Of a DNA stretch of 64,000 bases, positions 1 through 9,683 are shown one piece after another; position 1 is the first letter of the stretch; every line of letters starts with the position of its first letter. Origin of the DNA: Hericium rajendrae (taxonomy: Eukaryota; Basidiomycota; Agaricomycetes; Russulales; Hericiaceae); contig CM065878.1 of the NCBI GenBank assembly GCA_033439255.1, forward strand, positions 310,001-374,000, given 5' to 3'. The notes beneath the pieces are model-generated. The model did no database searches, was not told where the DNA came from, and was given only the letters and a program-made list of their open reading frames with translations. A program made the position numbers and the translations under genes.

Positions 1-362
1 CGGACAGAAGTTGCTCTCACTGGGTTGGGAAAGTGAGTGAATGGGTGAGCACCGTTCTAAGGCTGCATTTGTGTTCATTTGCTGAGTCGTATTTGAAATC
101 TTGTTTCCAGTGCCTGACCACACTACTGACAACCACCAACACCCACTAGGGACCACAAACCACTCCTGACCATGTGCTTCCAAGTCCTCTATTCCATCCT
201 CGCCCATTCTATCCTCACCGTCGTACATTGCCTTTGCACAAAGTTTGATTGTGCACACCACAACGACAGAGATAGGAATCCCAACGTGCTGGTAGACATA
301 GGACCGATGTGAGTTATAGTTGACCTTTGGCGAAGGCAGAGGCTAATTTTGGTAGTGTGCTG

Positions 363-600
363 ATGACAATAATGCCTTGGGGTCTCGAGGTCATCGAGGA
401 GGTTGATGAGAGCAATGCGGAGGATGGTGGCAAAGGCAACGAGGATGGCGAGGAGGACGGCATCAATGATGGGTGAGTGTCATACTCCAACAAGCAGATC
501 ACATGTTGACAACAACAGGGCTGAGAACCCCGGCACGCTGATTTCGACGATGCCATGGGGCCTCCAGGTTATCAAGGAAGTTGACAAGGTTGAGGGATAA
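363..600 (+). CDS. Hypothetical protein, C-terminal end (2 exons)
   Basis: Two exons join in phase: 363-472, a GT..AG intron at 473-518, then 519-600 ending in TAA. The product is about 60 residues, and the motif MPWGL.VI.EVD occurs once in each exon (MTIMPWGLEVIEEVDE and STMPWGLQVIKEVDK), so the protein contains a duplicated segment. An acidic, Gly/Glu/Asp-rich linker lies between them. No family is recognised. An AG just before 353 suggests that more exons lie to the left, so the true start is probably upstream or outside the window. It could also be the tail of a transposon-borne gene. Function unknown. Confidence 0.35.
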
Positions 601-920
601 GGTTGCAGCAAGGACAATGAAGAGAGTTAGCAGGTCGGCCTGGATGACTTGCAAATGGGGAGGAGGATGCGAATGGGCTATACATAGATGACTTTGGATT
701 TGTTTTCTTGTTCTCTTTTCCTTAGGCTGTCGTTTGTCCTTGCAATGTCACTTTGTGTGTTGAAACACATTGTAGGTGGATATATTTTCTATATGTTCAG
801 GAACTGACTGCCTTCCCAACAAGTGATCAATGAGAACCACATAGCAGTCACAGCATGACACTGATGCTGAGAGATTGATAACATGCACGATATGCTACTG
901 AGGTATTCCTAGCTGAGTAC

Positions 921-1062
921 AAATGAAGCTGTATGTACAGATCAAACTGTATGTACAGATACAGCTGTATGTACAGATGAAGCTGTATGGATGGATGTGT
1001 TCGTATGGATGGGTGTATCTGTACTATGGACAGGTGTATCCATACTATGGATGGATCTCCAC
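921..1062. repeat. Short degenerate tandem repeat (about 19-bp unit)
   Basis: The unit 'agctgtatgtacagatga' is repeated about three times and then decays into 'gtatggatggatgtgt' type units. Local minisatellite; no coding role is evident. Confidence 0.7.
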
Positions 1063-1191
1063 AAAAGTGCCTATGCAGCAAAGAAAATAAAGAATCATAG
1101 AATGTACAAAGAGGTATAATAAAGTATACATATTGCTCCGGGGGGGGGCTTGGCTGCTACATATATAACATAAACTTGAATAGAATATATC

Positions 1192-1275
1192 AACCAGTAT
1201 GACCGAGTGGTTTAAGCTCCTTGGACACTAGTACTCTTGATCTCTTTGGTCTTTGGTTTGACTCCGTGCAAAGTC
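1192..1275 (+). other. tRNA-like A and B boxes (tRNA pseudogene or SINE head)
   Basis: TGACCGAGTGGT at 1200-1211 matches the A box of a Leu/Ser-type tRNA gene, and GGTTTGACTCC at 1255-1265 matches the B box consensus GGTTCGANTCC, at a plausible spacing. The acceptor and T stems do not pair cleanly, so this is not a functional tRNA as read. A degenerate tRNA or the 5' part of a tRNA-derived SINE fits better. Confidence 0.4.
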
Positions 1276-2105
1276 TTTATGTTATGCAGCTCGAAGGGTC
1301 ATAGTGTGATGCAACAGTCGCAAGTTCCGGGAGTCCTCTCCATAGCTAGCGGGCATTGGAGAGCAGAGGTGTGTGTGGTCCTCGAGTCCGAGCGAGGCAC
1401 CCAAGTCGAAGTCGAACGAGAAGTCTCAGTTCGGCTCGACGAAGACTCCTAAGAGCCTAAGGGATGGAGGACGAGGCAGGCAAACTCACCTGTTACCTCA
1501 GACAACGTGTCGTGGAGAGAAGAGGGTAGCGAAGCAGATCACTCACCAAAGACAGCCTTTGGCCAGATTTGCATATGTGGGCATGCTTCGACTTCCTCGT
1601 TCAGAAGCAGGGTGCAGGCGCTCGTTTGGAGCGTGCATGCAGACGTCGCTCGAGAGAGATAAAAAAGCAAGAAAAGAGGAATAGGATTTGGAAGATGATG
1701 GACGAAGATAAGATGCTTTTTACTATACAAGATGTACACTAAATACAAACGAAAATAAGATTGCAGGTCTGCCCTCAACTGTACAGTCGGTCAACTGGTG
1801 TGGCTTGACTACCTAATCGGGAAGGTGGTGCTTCTGGGCCTGGCTACCTCGAGATTCCATGTTGACGCGTGATGGCACCCGGCGCCTGGCGTAGTGAATG
1901 ACATGGGTAACCCCCGGGTGTCTGGAGTCCAACCCGTACCCATACCCATACAAACCCAGACCCATTGCATGGGTACGGGTTTTAATGGGTATGGGTACGG
2001 GTGCCCTGCGGGTACACAATTACCCATGGGTAAGTATCCAAAATGATGAATTTAGACATTTCGTAGCTTTTATAAGTAGCCTGCATGCCAATAACATATA
2101 TTGTC

Positions 2106-5100
2106 CTACTTTTTGATAGCATCCCATCCCTCTTCCATCACAAACTCTTCTGCTGGATCACCATCCAGCACATCACCAAGGGCTGCTACCTTGAGTACAT
2201 CGGAGTCCCTGATAAGTCCAAGGAGACTCCAATCACCAAGACAAAGTAGAGCTCGAGTTGTTTGCGCAGAGAGACGGTTCCTAATATGAGATAAAAGTAA
2301 ACGGCCCCGACTAAAGGCACGTTCGACTGCAACAGAGGTTGCTGAATCACAATACACACTACACGTCAGAGATAAGCATATCTTGGATGCATCAATGTAC
2401 GTACCAGGGATCGAAAGATAATTCAAAGCCATGCGCGAAAGTCGTGGATACTCGGAGCGACGCTTGGGATGGCTCCACCATGCAATAGCATCTTGAACGG
2501 GCTCGGGATCAGTGCTGAGATAACGGTCAAGTTCATCACGACCGTCCTCCGTGTTCAAGGCACCGACAGTCGGGAGGTTGTCAAAGAGATTAGTATGGGT
2601 AGGCTATATTTTGAATCGAATCAATATGTGCACATGAGTGAGGAATAATACCAATGAATAGAAGCATTTGACGTACCTTTTGTGCAGAGTCCTCAACCTC
2701 TGCGCTATTGTTCTCATCCTCGGTGTCATCTTCGACTTCCTGCAATGCGTAGGACCTATCAAATTCTTCACGCACAACGTTGCACGCCGTATCGATCCAG
2801 TCTTGTTCCCAGCGCGCGGCCTTGAAGTACGCCAGTTTGTGTCGAGGGTGAAGGACTGTAGAACAATGAGATGAATATTTACTATCGAAGAAATATAACA
2901 GTTACTTACCCATTGCGATCCTGTACACCTCCGATAAATCTGTCATAGTGTAGTAGCGATTGAGCGTGCGTTTGGCAATGTTGAGAGACGCACGGATAGC
3001 TGGGCTATATTTGGCAGCAAGGGCGTCGGTAGTGAATGATGAGTCGATGTGGTCCATGGCGAGGATGACCGTCGCAAGGTTAGGAGTGCCGTGAGAGAAA
3101 AAAAGCGTGGCATCTTTCAAGATCTAAGGAATGCAGTCAGCAAGGCAAACTGCAGCAGGAACGAGAACGAGAGAATACGAGCGCCCATACGGGATAATAC
3201 GAGCGCCCAGGACAATACGAGTGCCCACACGGGACAATACGAGCGCCCACACGGCCACTTACATTCAACACGTTGCGCAGCTGCTGTGCGATGTTCCACT
3301 CGTGCGCCGACAGCTCGTACGCATCAAGGCCCAATGCCGTATCTCCAACGACCGCGCGCAAGGCCCGTTTGTACTCGAGGGCGAAATCGAGCATGTCATA
3401 CGTGGAGTTCCACCGAGTGGAAACATCGCGTGGCATGACTCATTTGTTCATCTTCAAGTCCGATAATGTTTTCTTCCACGCGGGTAGGAGTTTTGTCGTC
3501 GAGTGAACGATCTTGTATGACACCTTGCGTAGCTGGAGAGTTTGGGATCAGAGATGGGTTCCCAGGTGAGTAATGCTGAGCTTTACCTTCACGAGCACAA
3601 GCCTTACGGGCAGAATGCTCTTTTCCAGCTCTTTCTTTTCATCCGCGGTCAACTCGGCAACCTCGTCGACCCATCCTCCTCCTCGTCTATCACCTCGTCA
3701 CCCTCTGCAGCCACGGTGGTGTTCTCAAGATGCGTCTGCATGTCCTCAATGTCAATGTCCTCAGCTAGCGCGTCAAGTTCGGCCTCTGCTCCCGAGTCCG
3801 CCCCGGCACCTCCCTTCTTGGTGTTGAACTGCTTTAGCAAGCTCTTCGCCACTAAGTTAACGATGTGCGCGAAGCACCGGGTGTGGTTCGTCTCGCCAGG
3901 GAACTCGGGCAGAAGACGCTCGAGTTCTTGTATCATTACGTCGTTCGCACTTGCGTTGTTGCAAGTTACGCTGAGGATCTGCGGGTTTCGGTGAGTACGC
4001 GGTGCGCCGTGACTATACTGACATCATACCTTTTCAGATATCCCGAAGTCGTCGAGCACCTGCGCGAATACCTTCGCCAGGTTAAGGCCGGAGTGCGACT
4101 GGACAGCAGATGGCGCCCAATCATACAAGAGATTGTGCACAGATCAAGTCAATTAACTGTGCCTATGGACATATGTAGACCTGTGGTACGTACCTCGGCG
4201 ACTTCAAGGAAGTCGAGCAAAATACTGATTGGCTCCCCGTTCAGCAGTAAATGCACCATAAGTGCGATAAAAGCACGGTGATTGGGTGACGACCAGGCGT
4301 TCGTTGCAAAATTCAAGTCTCCTTCGTACTCCTGTAAGTCATTTCATTTGTTAGTTCTAATTCTTCAAGCAGACTGATAGCTTACTTGTAGCATTTTCGC
4401 CATACGATTACGGGCGCGTGCAAATACCAACTTGACATCACGCGACACGGTACGTGGCGATGGTAACTGATAACCCGGCCGTCCAGTCTTCATCAAAGAC
4501 TTAAAGCGGGCATCGTCTACGATATTGAACGGGCGAAGACTTTCAGAGACCCATCTTACGATCTCCGCCCTGCGAGCAACACCGGTAAGTCTTCGTTAAT
4601 GGCCGAAAGGATTATTTACTTACCGTGTCTCCATCTTAGTGTGCTGCACATGCGAGTAAGTGACTGTCCCTTTGTTTTTTCGTTCGAACGATGCTGTAAT
4701 CTTTCCGCTTTTCAGGTACCCCTTAACTACCTTCTCCCGCGCCGTCTTCACGTCTACAGCCTGCAGCGCCACATGCAATATCTCTTCGCCCCAACACCTT
4801 CTTACATGCTTATGCATGTTTCCAGTTGACTGGGCATCCCCGGTGTCAAGATAGCGATGCACGATTTGCTTGCAGCCCTTTGCAGAGCACTTGAACTCGT
4901 GGCATTTCTGGTCTTTGACATAGGTGATAGATGGTACAGGGTCGAAGAATGCATACATGGGCGATGTCCAGCGTGCTTTTATACATTCTAAAATTGGCGG
5001 TGAGTCTCTGCTTCGATATATTTAGAATAACGTACTTAATTTGGCGTTGTCATCCTCTTCGACATCTTCTGCAATATCTTCGGCATCAGATGTGGCCACA

Positions 5101-5330
5101 GAGTGACTGCGTCGAAGCGGGTATGTCTTTACTGTATTGCCATCACTGTCAAGCTCCTTCACCTCAACAGCACCTTCATTTATCAGGCTCTCCTCATCCT
5201 CCTCCTCCGACATGACAGTTGCCTTTTGTGCTTGACCTGATGAGGTACGAACCTTCTTTGATGCATTACCAGAGATTGCGGGGGGCTTCCTCTTCTTCGA
5301 AGTCGTGGGGTTCTTGGTTGGTGGCATCAT
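2106..5330 (-). pseudogene. hAT transposase, 11 exons, inactivated
   Basis: Cut-and-paste transposase of the hAT superfamily. Exons joined by GT..AG introns: 5330-5036, 4987-4624, 4569-4386, 4331-4194, 4098-4030, 3978-3587, 3532-3263, 3123-2910, 2855-2677, 2603-2405, 2341-2106. Recognisable parts: an acidic N-terminus; a BED-like zinc-binding stretch (CHEFKCSAKGCKQ..H); the RNase H-like core (ATNAWSSPNHRAF, VTCNNASAND); and the hATC dimerisation domain with IPATSVAVERAFSRGR and RNRLSAQTTRALLCLGDWS. Lesions: both expected catalytic aspartates read N (codons at 4299-4301 and 3958-3960), a one-base frameshift near 3670, and an in-frame TGA at 3440-3442. The E of ERAFS is kept. Domain assignment is secure; inactivity is inferred from the lesions. 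Confidence 0.9.
3165..3255. repeat. Minisatellite inside a transposase intron
   Basis: About four copies of a ~22-bp unit (acaatacgagcgcccacacg) fill the intron between exons 3532-3263 and 3123-2910, making it much longer than the other introns of the gene. It is in non-coding sequence, so it does not affect the protein. Confidence 0.75.
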
Positions 5331-5635
5331 AGAGAAGCAGGAGGAAGTTCGAAGCTTGATGGATTGGCAGGGCACTGATGGATTTTCGAAGGAGTAAGGT
5401 ACGGATGGTACTGGTTCTGTATTACTATATGTGGATACTACTGTACAGCAGTTACATAAGATATATTCAAGGCAGGCTCTCAAGCCTGAAATTATGGTTC
5501 ATAACCCATGGGTACCCACAACAGGGGTATGGGTTAGCATTGGGTTGAGGAATACCAACCCGTACCCATACCCATAGTACCCATACCCATAACCCACATG
5601 GGTTACCCCTACCCATGTCCATCACTAGCCTGGCG

Positions 5636-5942
5636 TCATGTGAGATCACTCGGTACTTGGCATCCGTTACAAAGCCCCCCTAGTCAAGCAGCACCGTGGA
5701 GAATACTAGAGGTGCAGGCTCGAATTCAGTGGTGGCGCGGAGGGTTTGGGCGGCAGTGTGGCGGCGGGCATGGGCGGTGGGTCTGGCATGGGCACGGGGA
5801 AGGAGAGGGAAGGCAAAGCCGCAGCCTTGGGATAGGCGTTGACCATTTGATTGGCACTGAGTAGAGATCCCAGGCCATCCCTGAGGTGGCGCGCAGAAGT
5901 GAGAAGGCCACGACGAACTTGCCGGACGTCATTGACGTGAGG
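5636..5942. other. Unassigned junction between hAT element and chromovirus
   Basis: GC-rich sequence on the far side of the hAT target duplication. The minus strand has a proline-rich open frame (PMPDPPPMPAATLPPKPSAP) that might be a gag remnant, but no diagnostic motif is present. Confidence 0.3.
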
Positions 5943-6629
5943 AGATGTGACGTCATTCCACCCCTTGCACCCGACGCTGTTCAATCTGCCCAAGCTGAGT
6001 TCCCTCTTGGCGCGGACCATGCCGCTGCACTGATAGACCGTATTCAGTCCATCTCGCACATGGCCCTTGACAGCCTCACAGCTGCCAAGGTCGACCAAGC
6101 CGAGTTCGCGAATGGCTCTCGTGCTCCCGACCCCGTTTTCATCATCGGCGACAAGGTTCTGCTCTCGACACTACACCGCCGCTGCGACTTCGCCTCCGCC
6201 GACTCCCACCATGCCGTGAAGTTCCTCCCGCATTACGATGGCCCTTACACAATCACGCGGGCTTCGCCGCAACATTCGTCCTACACTCTCAACCTACCGA
6301 ACATGCCCAACGTTTTCCCAACGTTCCACGCCTCCCTGCTCCGACGCTTCCTCCCCAACGATGACGCCGCATACCCTGACCGCAAGCTCGACCGCCCAGG
6401 CCCAATCGTCACCGATGGACAACAGGAGGAATGGCTCGTGGATCAGATTGTTGCGGCACAGAAGCATGGCAGAGGTTGGCAATATAAGGTGAAGTGGGCA
6501 GGGTGGGGCGATGAAGACCAACGTTGGCTACCCTATTCTGAACTCAAGGACTGTGCGGCGCTCGACACATGGCTCGCTTCCCATCCCACACATTCCCCCC
6601 GTCGCAAGCGCCATCCGACTCCCGCCTGA
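5943..6629 (+). pseudogene. Ty3/chromovirus integrase C-terminus with chromodomain (5' truncated)
   Basis: One open frame encodes the end of a Ty3-type pol. It has the linker after the integrase catalytic core, the GPF/Y-like module (FLPHYDGPYTITRASPQHSSY), the conserved FPTFHASLLRRFLPND, then a chromodomain (WLVDQIVAAQKHGRGWQYKVKWAGWGDEDQRWLP in part). Protease, RT and RNase H are absent, so the element is cut off at its 5' side near 5943. The frame is intact over this stretch. Chromodomain integrases are thought to guide insertion into heterochromatin. The LTR follows directly. Confidence 0.85.
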
Positions 6630-6666
6630 CCCGTGCCCCCCCCTTTTTTTTCACGGCGGGGAAGGG

Positions 6667-6872
6667 TGTAATCCCGACATGTGATCACAATGCATCAAGT
6701 TGCTATTGTTTGTTTGTTTATGCTTTGCACATTCAGTACATAGAGCGCACCTTCTCATTGCTTTCCTGTATTCTCGTTCCCACATCCTGTATTCCTCGCT
6801 AGCTCTCCAATACCACGCTGTGGTTCTCTTTCTGTTCTCGTCTGCCTTCTGAGTGTTGCTGTCTTGACGACA
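6667..6872 (+). repeat. Probable 3' LTR of the truncated chromovirus
   Basis: After the pol stop and a purine tract (GGCGGGGAAGGG) comes TGTAATCCCGACATGTGATC..., ending at GACGACA: a TGT..ACA bounded block of about 206 bp. It abuts a copia gag start in the opposite orientation, so the chromovirus seems to have inserted into an older copia element. The right border is inferred from the break with copia sequence. Confidence 0.55.
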
Positions 6873-6954
6873 GCCTTCCATGAGCTTCGGGACAGTGTAA
6901 AGGTTGAATGAGTTGTTGAGCAACATTGATTCAGGACCAGGGCCCATAACCTCT
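6873..6954 (-). pseudogene. Ty1/copia 5' remnant: primer-binding site plus gag start
   Basis: On the minus strand GGTTATGGGCCCTG (about 6941-6954) matches an internal initiator-Met-tRNA anticodon-loop primer site. The same site lies next to the LTR of the gag-only element at 22132-22145. It is followed by a copia-style gag N-terminus, NNSFNLYTVPKLMEG, cut off at 6873 by the chromovirus LTR. Confidence 0.6.
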
Positions 6955-7332
6955 TAGAAGAACCAGGGTATGGGAGGGCTCTAAAATGATACTGAGCAGT
7001 CAGGACTCAGTGATAGAAGAATTCATTGCATTGATTATGTACCTAGAATGATACCGAGCAGTCAGGACTGCCTATGGAGTAAGTACATTAATAATCAATG
7101 AAAGAAGTGTAGATCACATACCTCAGTGATAGAAGAATTCACTAAGATAAACATCCTGCAAACTTGTGCCTACATCAATGGTGCGAGGGGCTAAAAGCAA
7201 CTGTACAGTAGTGTACATAATTGATCTGGGCTTCAGGCCCAAAACATCTAATCTAAAGGTAAGGAACGAGATAAGATGAAAATCACACTTAGTGTGCTTT
7301 GGTAATGGGCATTTGCCCCGATCTCAACAAAG
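6955..7332. other. Possible copia LTR remnant and spacer
   Basis: If the primer site at 6941-6954 is real, the sequence to its right should be the 5' LTR of that copia element. Internal direct repeats are visible (gagcagtcaggact; gtgatagaagaattca, two copies each). No end could be fixed. Confidence 0.3.
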
Positions 7333-7585
7333 GTACAGGCAGGTGACACACCTGCACATGGCAACACACAATGTGTGTATATGGTTGTGCTGACTGACAT
7401 GCTCACATTCAGCTGTAGCCATCTCTGAGCTGTCACTGGCCCATCCACAAGGTACATCGAGATGTGGTGGACCAGCATAGGGTGTGACCAGTGAACATGA
7501 GGCACAGTGGACTGGCATGAGGTGTAGCAGGCATGCATGAGGCACTGGCCCCAGCACAATGCTACATGCCAAGTATAAGGCATGA
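7333..7585. repeat. 'tgcatg' degenerate repeat, left part (split by CATC-A)
   Basis: Inverted homologue of 46303-46555. Together with 10892-11380 it forms one repeat unit that the CATC-A element interrupts. It is dominated by short units around tgcctcatgcatg. No coding capacity is recognised. Confidence 0.75.
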
Positions 7586-8118
7586 CATCTGAAAAAACCA
7601 AATTTTATATAGCTGCAGGTTATGTTATGGGTACTATCATAGAGCTATATAAGCTATATACCTTGCTTATCTAGCTATGTAGCACTATGAGAGTCTTCAT
7701 AGCTTCTATAGCTGGGAGTACTAGCTATATAGTGTTATCATAGCTTTCATAGCTAGTAGTGTGAACTATATAATACTATCATTCTTACCAGGGTAAGCTA
7801 TGACTACTATTAAGGCTATCATGACTATGTCAAGAGGACAAAACATTGTAAAATTCAGAGTCAAAATTAATTACTTTTTTATCTACTACTACTACATGTG
7901 ATAGTACTACAACTATGACTGCATAAATTGCAGCAGGCCAGTGTACCAGAATGCACATAAGGAGTCCAGGGGAGGCACGTGCATGCAGTGTGACATGGCA
8001 CGCACGCAAGGCATGCATGCGCGAGGCAGTGGCTGTGCGGAGCAGTGGGTGTGCAAGGCGTCGCGGCCACCCGCGCATGCGCAGGACGGGCGGCCTGAAA
8101 GAAATTGAGTGTATTGAC

Positions 8119-8668
8119 ATGCCAGGCTTCGATGATCCCGGTCAGGGGGGGCGACGCGACGCCAAGCAGGCCACGCGTGACGCTATCATCGGCCTGCGGC
8201 AGCAGCTGCAGATGCTCGAGAAGAAGGAGGAGCACCTGCAGAAGAAGATCGAGGAGGACACGGCGAAGGCATGCACAAACGCGGTGTCGAATAAGGCTGG
8301 TGAGTGGGTCGTCCTTTGAGTCTCGGTGTTGTGGTTGTGCGGTTGTGGGTGTTTGTTTGCGTGTGTGGGTGTATGGCTATCGTCCTTGGATATGTTCCTT
8401 GGATAAGCCAGGACTTTAACAGCTTTTTTCTGCATATCGTCTCTCATATATTGAGGACTGTGAAATGCTGATTCTACATGCATCACAGTGGCAACCCAGG
8501 CACTCCGATGAAAGAAGATGAACGAGACTGAACTCAGCCGTATCGAGGGCGCCCGAATGCAGCTCGAATCACAGATGAACATGCTCGAATCTGCGAACCT
8601 CAACCTCGAGACCATGTCCGCCATGAAGAAGGGCTCCGACGCACTGAAGGTTCTTCACGGAAACATGT
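8119..8668 (+). pseudogene. SNF7: Captured SNF7/Vps32 (ESCRT-III) gene fragment, two exons
   Basis: SNF7 is the polymerising ESCRT-III subunit in endosomal sorting. Exon 1 (to 8301) encodes KQATRDAIIGLRQQLQMLEK followed by KEEHLQKKIEED..NAVSNK. A GT..AG intron (8302-8489) follows. Exon 2 (8490-8666) encodes VATQALR, then KKMNETELSRIEGARMQLES, ANLNLETMSAMKKGSDALK and a final HGNM ahead of a GTACGT donor. These match conserved SNF7 segments in order. The very N-terminus looks replaced (MPGFDDPGQGG) and the acidic C-terminal half is missing. CGA TGA at 8506-8511 puts a stop where the family has Arg-Arg. It lies wholly inside CATC-A, flanked by GC-rich repeat, with its intron retained, so it is a DNA-level capture and not the resident gene. 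Confidence 0.85.
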
Positions 8669-9651
8669 ACGTGCCTAATCCCCGCCTCCTGGACGTGAGG
8701 CAGTGCGAGGTGACACGAGGCATGCAGTGGGCGCGCGAGATGGGGTGGGCACGCAAGACATGGCAGGATGCATGAGATGTGGCGGGCGTGCGAGACGTGG
8801 CGGCAGCAGGTAGGAGGCGTGACAGCAGCGCGCGGGAGCTGGGGGACCATGCGCGAAGGGCAACAGCCCTGACAGGCCTCATGCAGCCCTGCATCATTGC
8901 GTGCACCTCACGCCTGCTTGTCGTACCTTGTGGGTCCCCACACACCTCGTGCTACCTGCCGCTCACCTCTCACCATCTCTCCCAAGCCGCGACACTTCAC
9001 GGGCCCACTTTGCATCCCACGCCACCCACTGCACGCTTTGTGTGCACGCGAGGTCCCCCGCCATGCCTCGCACGGCCTTGCACCCTCCGTGTCTTGCATA
9101 TGCCCCCCGCTGCACATGGTGCATGGGCCTCGTGCATTGAGCACGCCCCGTGTCTCCTGTGCGCAGGCCCATCGTGTGGCGTGGGCACCACCAGCGCGTG
9201 CATGGGAGTGCACATGTCCGGACCTCGTGCACGTCATGCATGATGTGGCAGGCCCGCATGCCCGAGGCGGAGGCGATAGGGACATGCGCGGGGTACGGCA
9301 TGCGTACACAGGGCCGCAGGCCCATGCATGATGTGCGCAGGGTGCACGATGGTCCCCAGCTATTGCGGGCCCATGCGCGAGGCATCGGGCAGCTGCGGGT
9401 CCATACGCAAGTCCTTAGGCTGCATGGGACCTGCGCACAAGGCACACGGTCGTGGGCAGGAGGGCGGGCAGGCAGAGCCACGCGCGACATGCGTGCACGT
9501 GTATGTTGGCATGTTGTCAATGGAGCTGGGCGCTGGAGGCAGGCGCTGGTGACGTGGTGACGAGGCAGCAAGGCGGCAAGGTCAGAGGGGATGGGGTGAT
9601 GGAGGAGGGACGAAGAGGGGACAAGGATGGGCGTGGGAGGACGAAGTCGGT
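8669..9651. repeat. GC-rich degenerate minisatellite core of CATC-A
   Basis: About 1 kb of G/C-rich sequence rich in gcatgc, gcacg and ccatgcg words with loose 20-30-bp periodicity. Long open frames occur on several strands only because stop codons are rare in such sequence. The same kind of core lies at the same place in CATC-B and CATC-C. Confidence 0.6.
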
Positions 9652-9683
9652 GAGAGTATCGCTCGAATTCGAGCGATACTCTC
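9652..9683 (-). ncRNA. Conserved hairpin downstream of the 5' splice site (CATC-A)
   Basis: Perfect inverted repeat: arm GAGAGTATCGCTCG, loop AATT, arm CGAGCGATACTCTC (14-bp stem). It sits 40-50 nt inside the predicted intron that starts at about 9733 on the minus strand. Equivalent hairpins occur in CATC-B and CATC-C with changed but still paired bases. The RNA role is inferred. Confidence 0.6.

Larger units (their letters stand above)
601..1891. other. Intergenic stretch without a supported gene
   Basis: Apart from the small tandem repeat and the tRNA-like sequence listed separately, no coding frame here shows a recognisable domain, consistent codon use or splice pattern. A run of about nine G lies near 1141. 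Confidence 0.4.
1892..5627 (-). mobile_element. Complete hAT DNA transposon with TIRs and 8-bp TSD
   Basis: The element starts TAGTGAATGACATGGGTAA and its right end, reverse-complemented, reads TAGTGATGGACATGGGTAGG. It is flanked on both sides by the direct repeat GCCTGGCG (1884-1891 and 5628-5635), the 8-bp duplication typical of hAT transposition. Subterminal blocks of ACCCGTACCCATACCC occur at both ends and may be transposase binding sites (inference). The element is 3736 bp and contains one transposase gene on the minus strand. Confidence 0.93.

Noticed and set aside
1192-1275. Functional tRNA-Leu/Ser gene
   Set aside because: A and B boxes fit, but acceptor, T and anticodon stems do not pair properly.
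8119-8668. Taking the SNF7 exons as the resident ESCRT-III gene
   Set aside because: The N-terminal start is replaced, the C-terminal half is missing, there is a TGA in exon 2, and the fragment lies inside a bounded TIR element.
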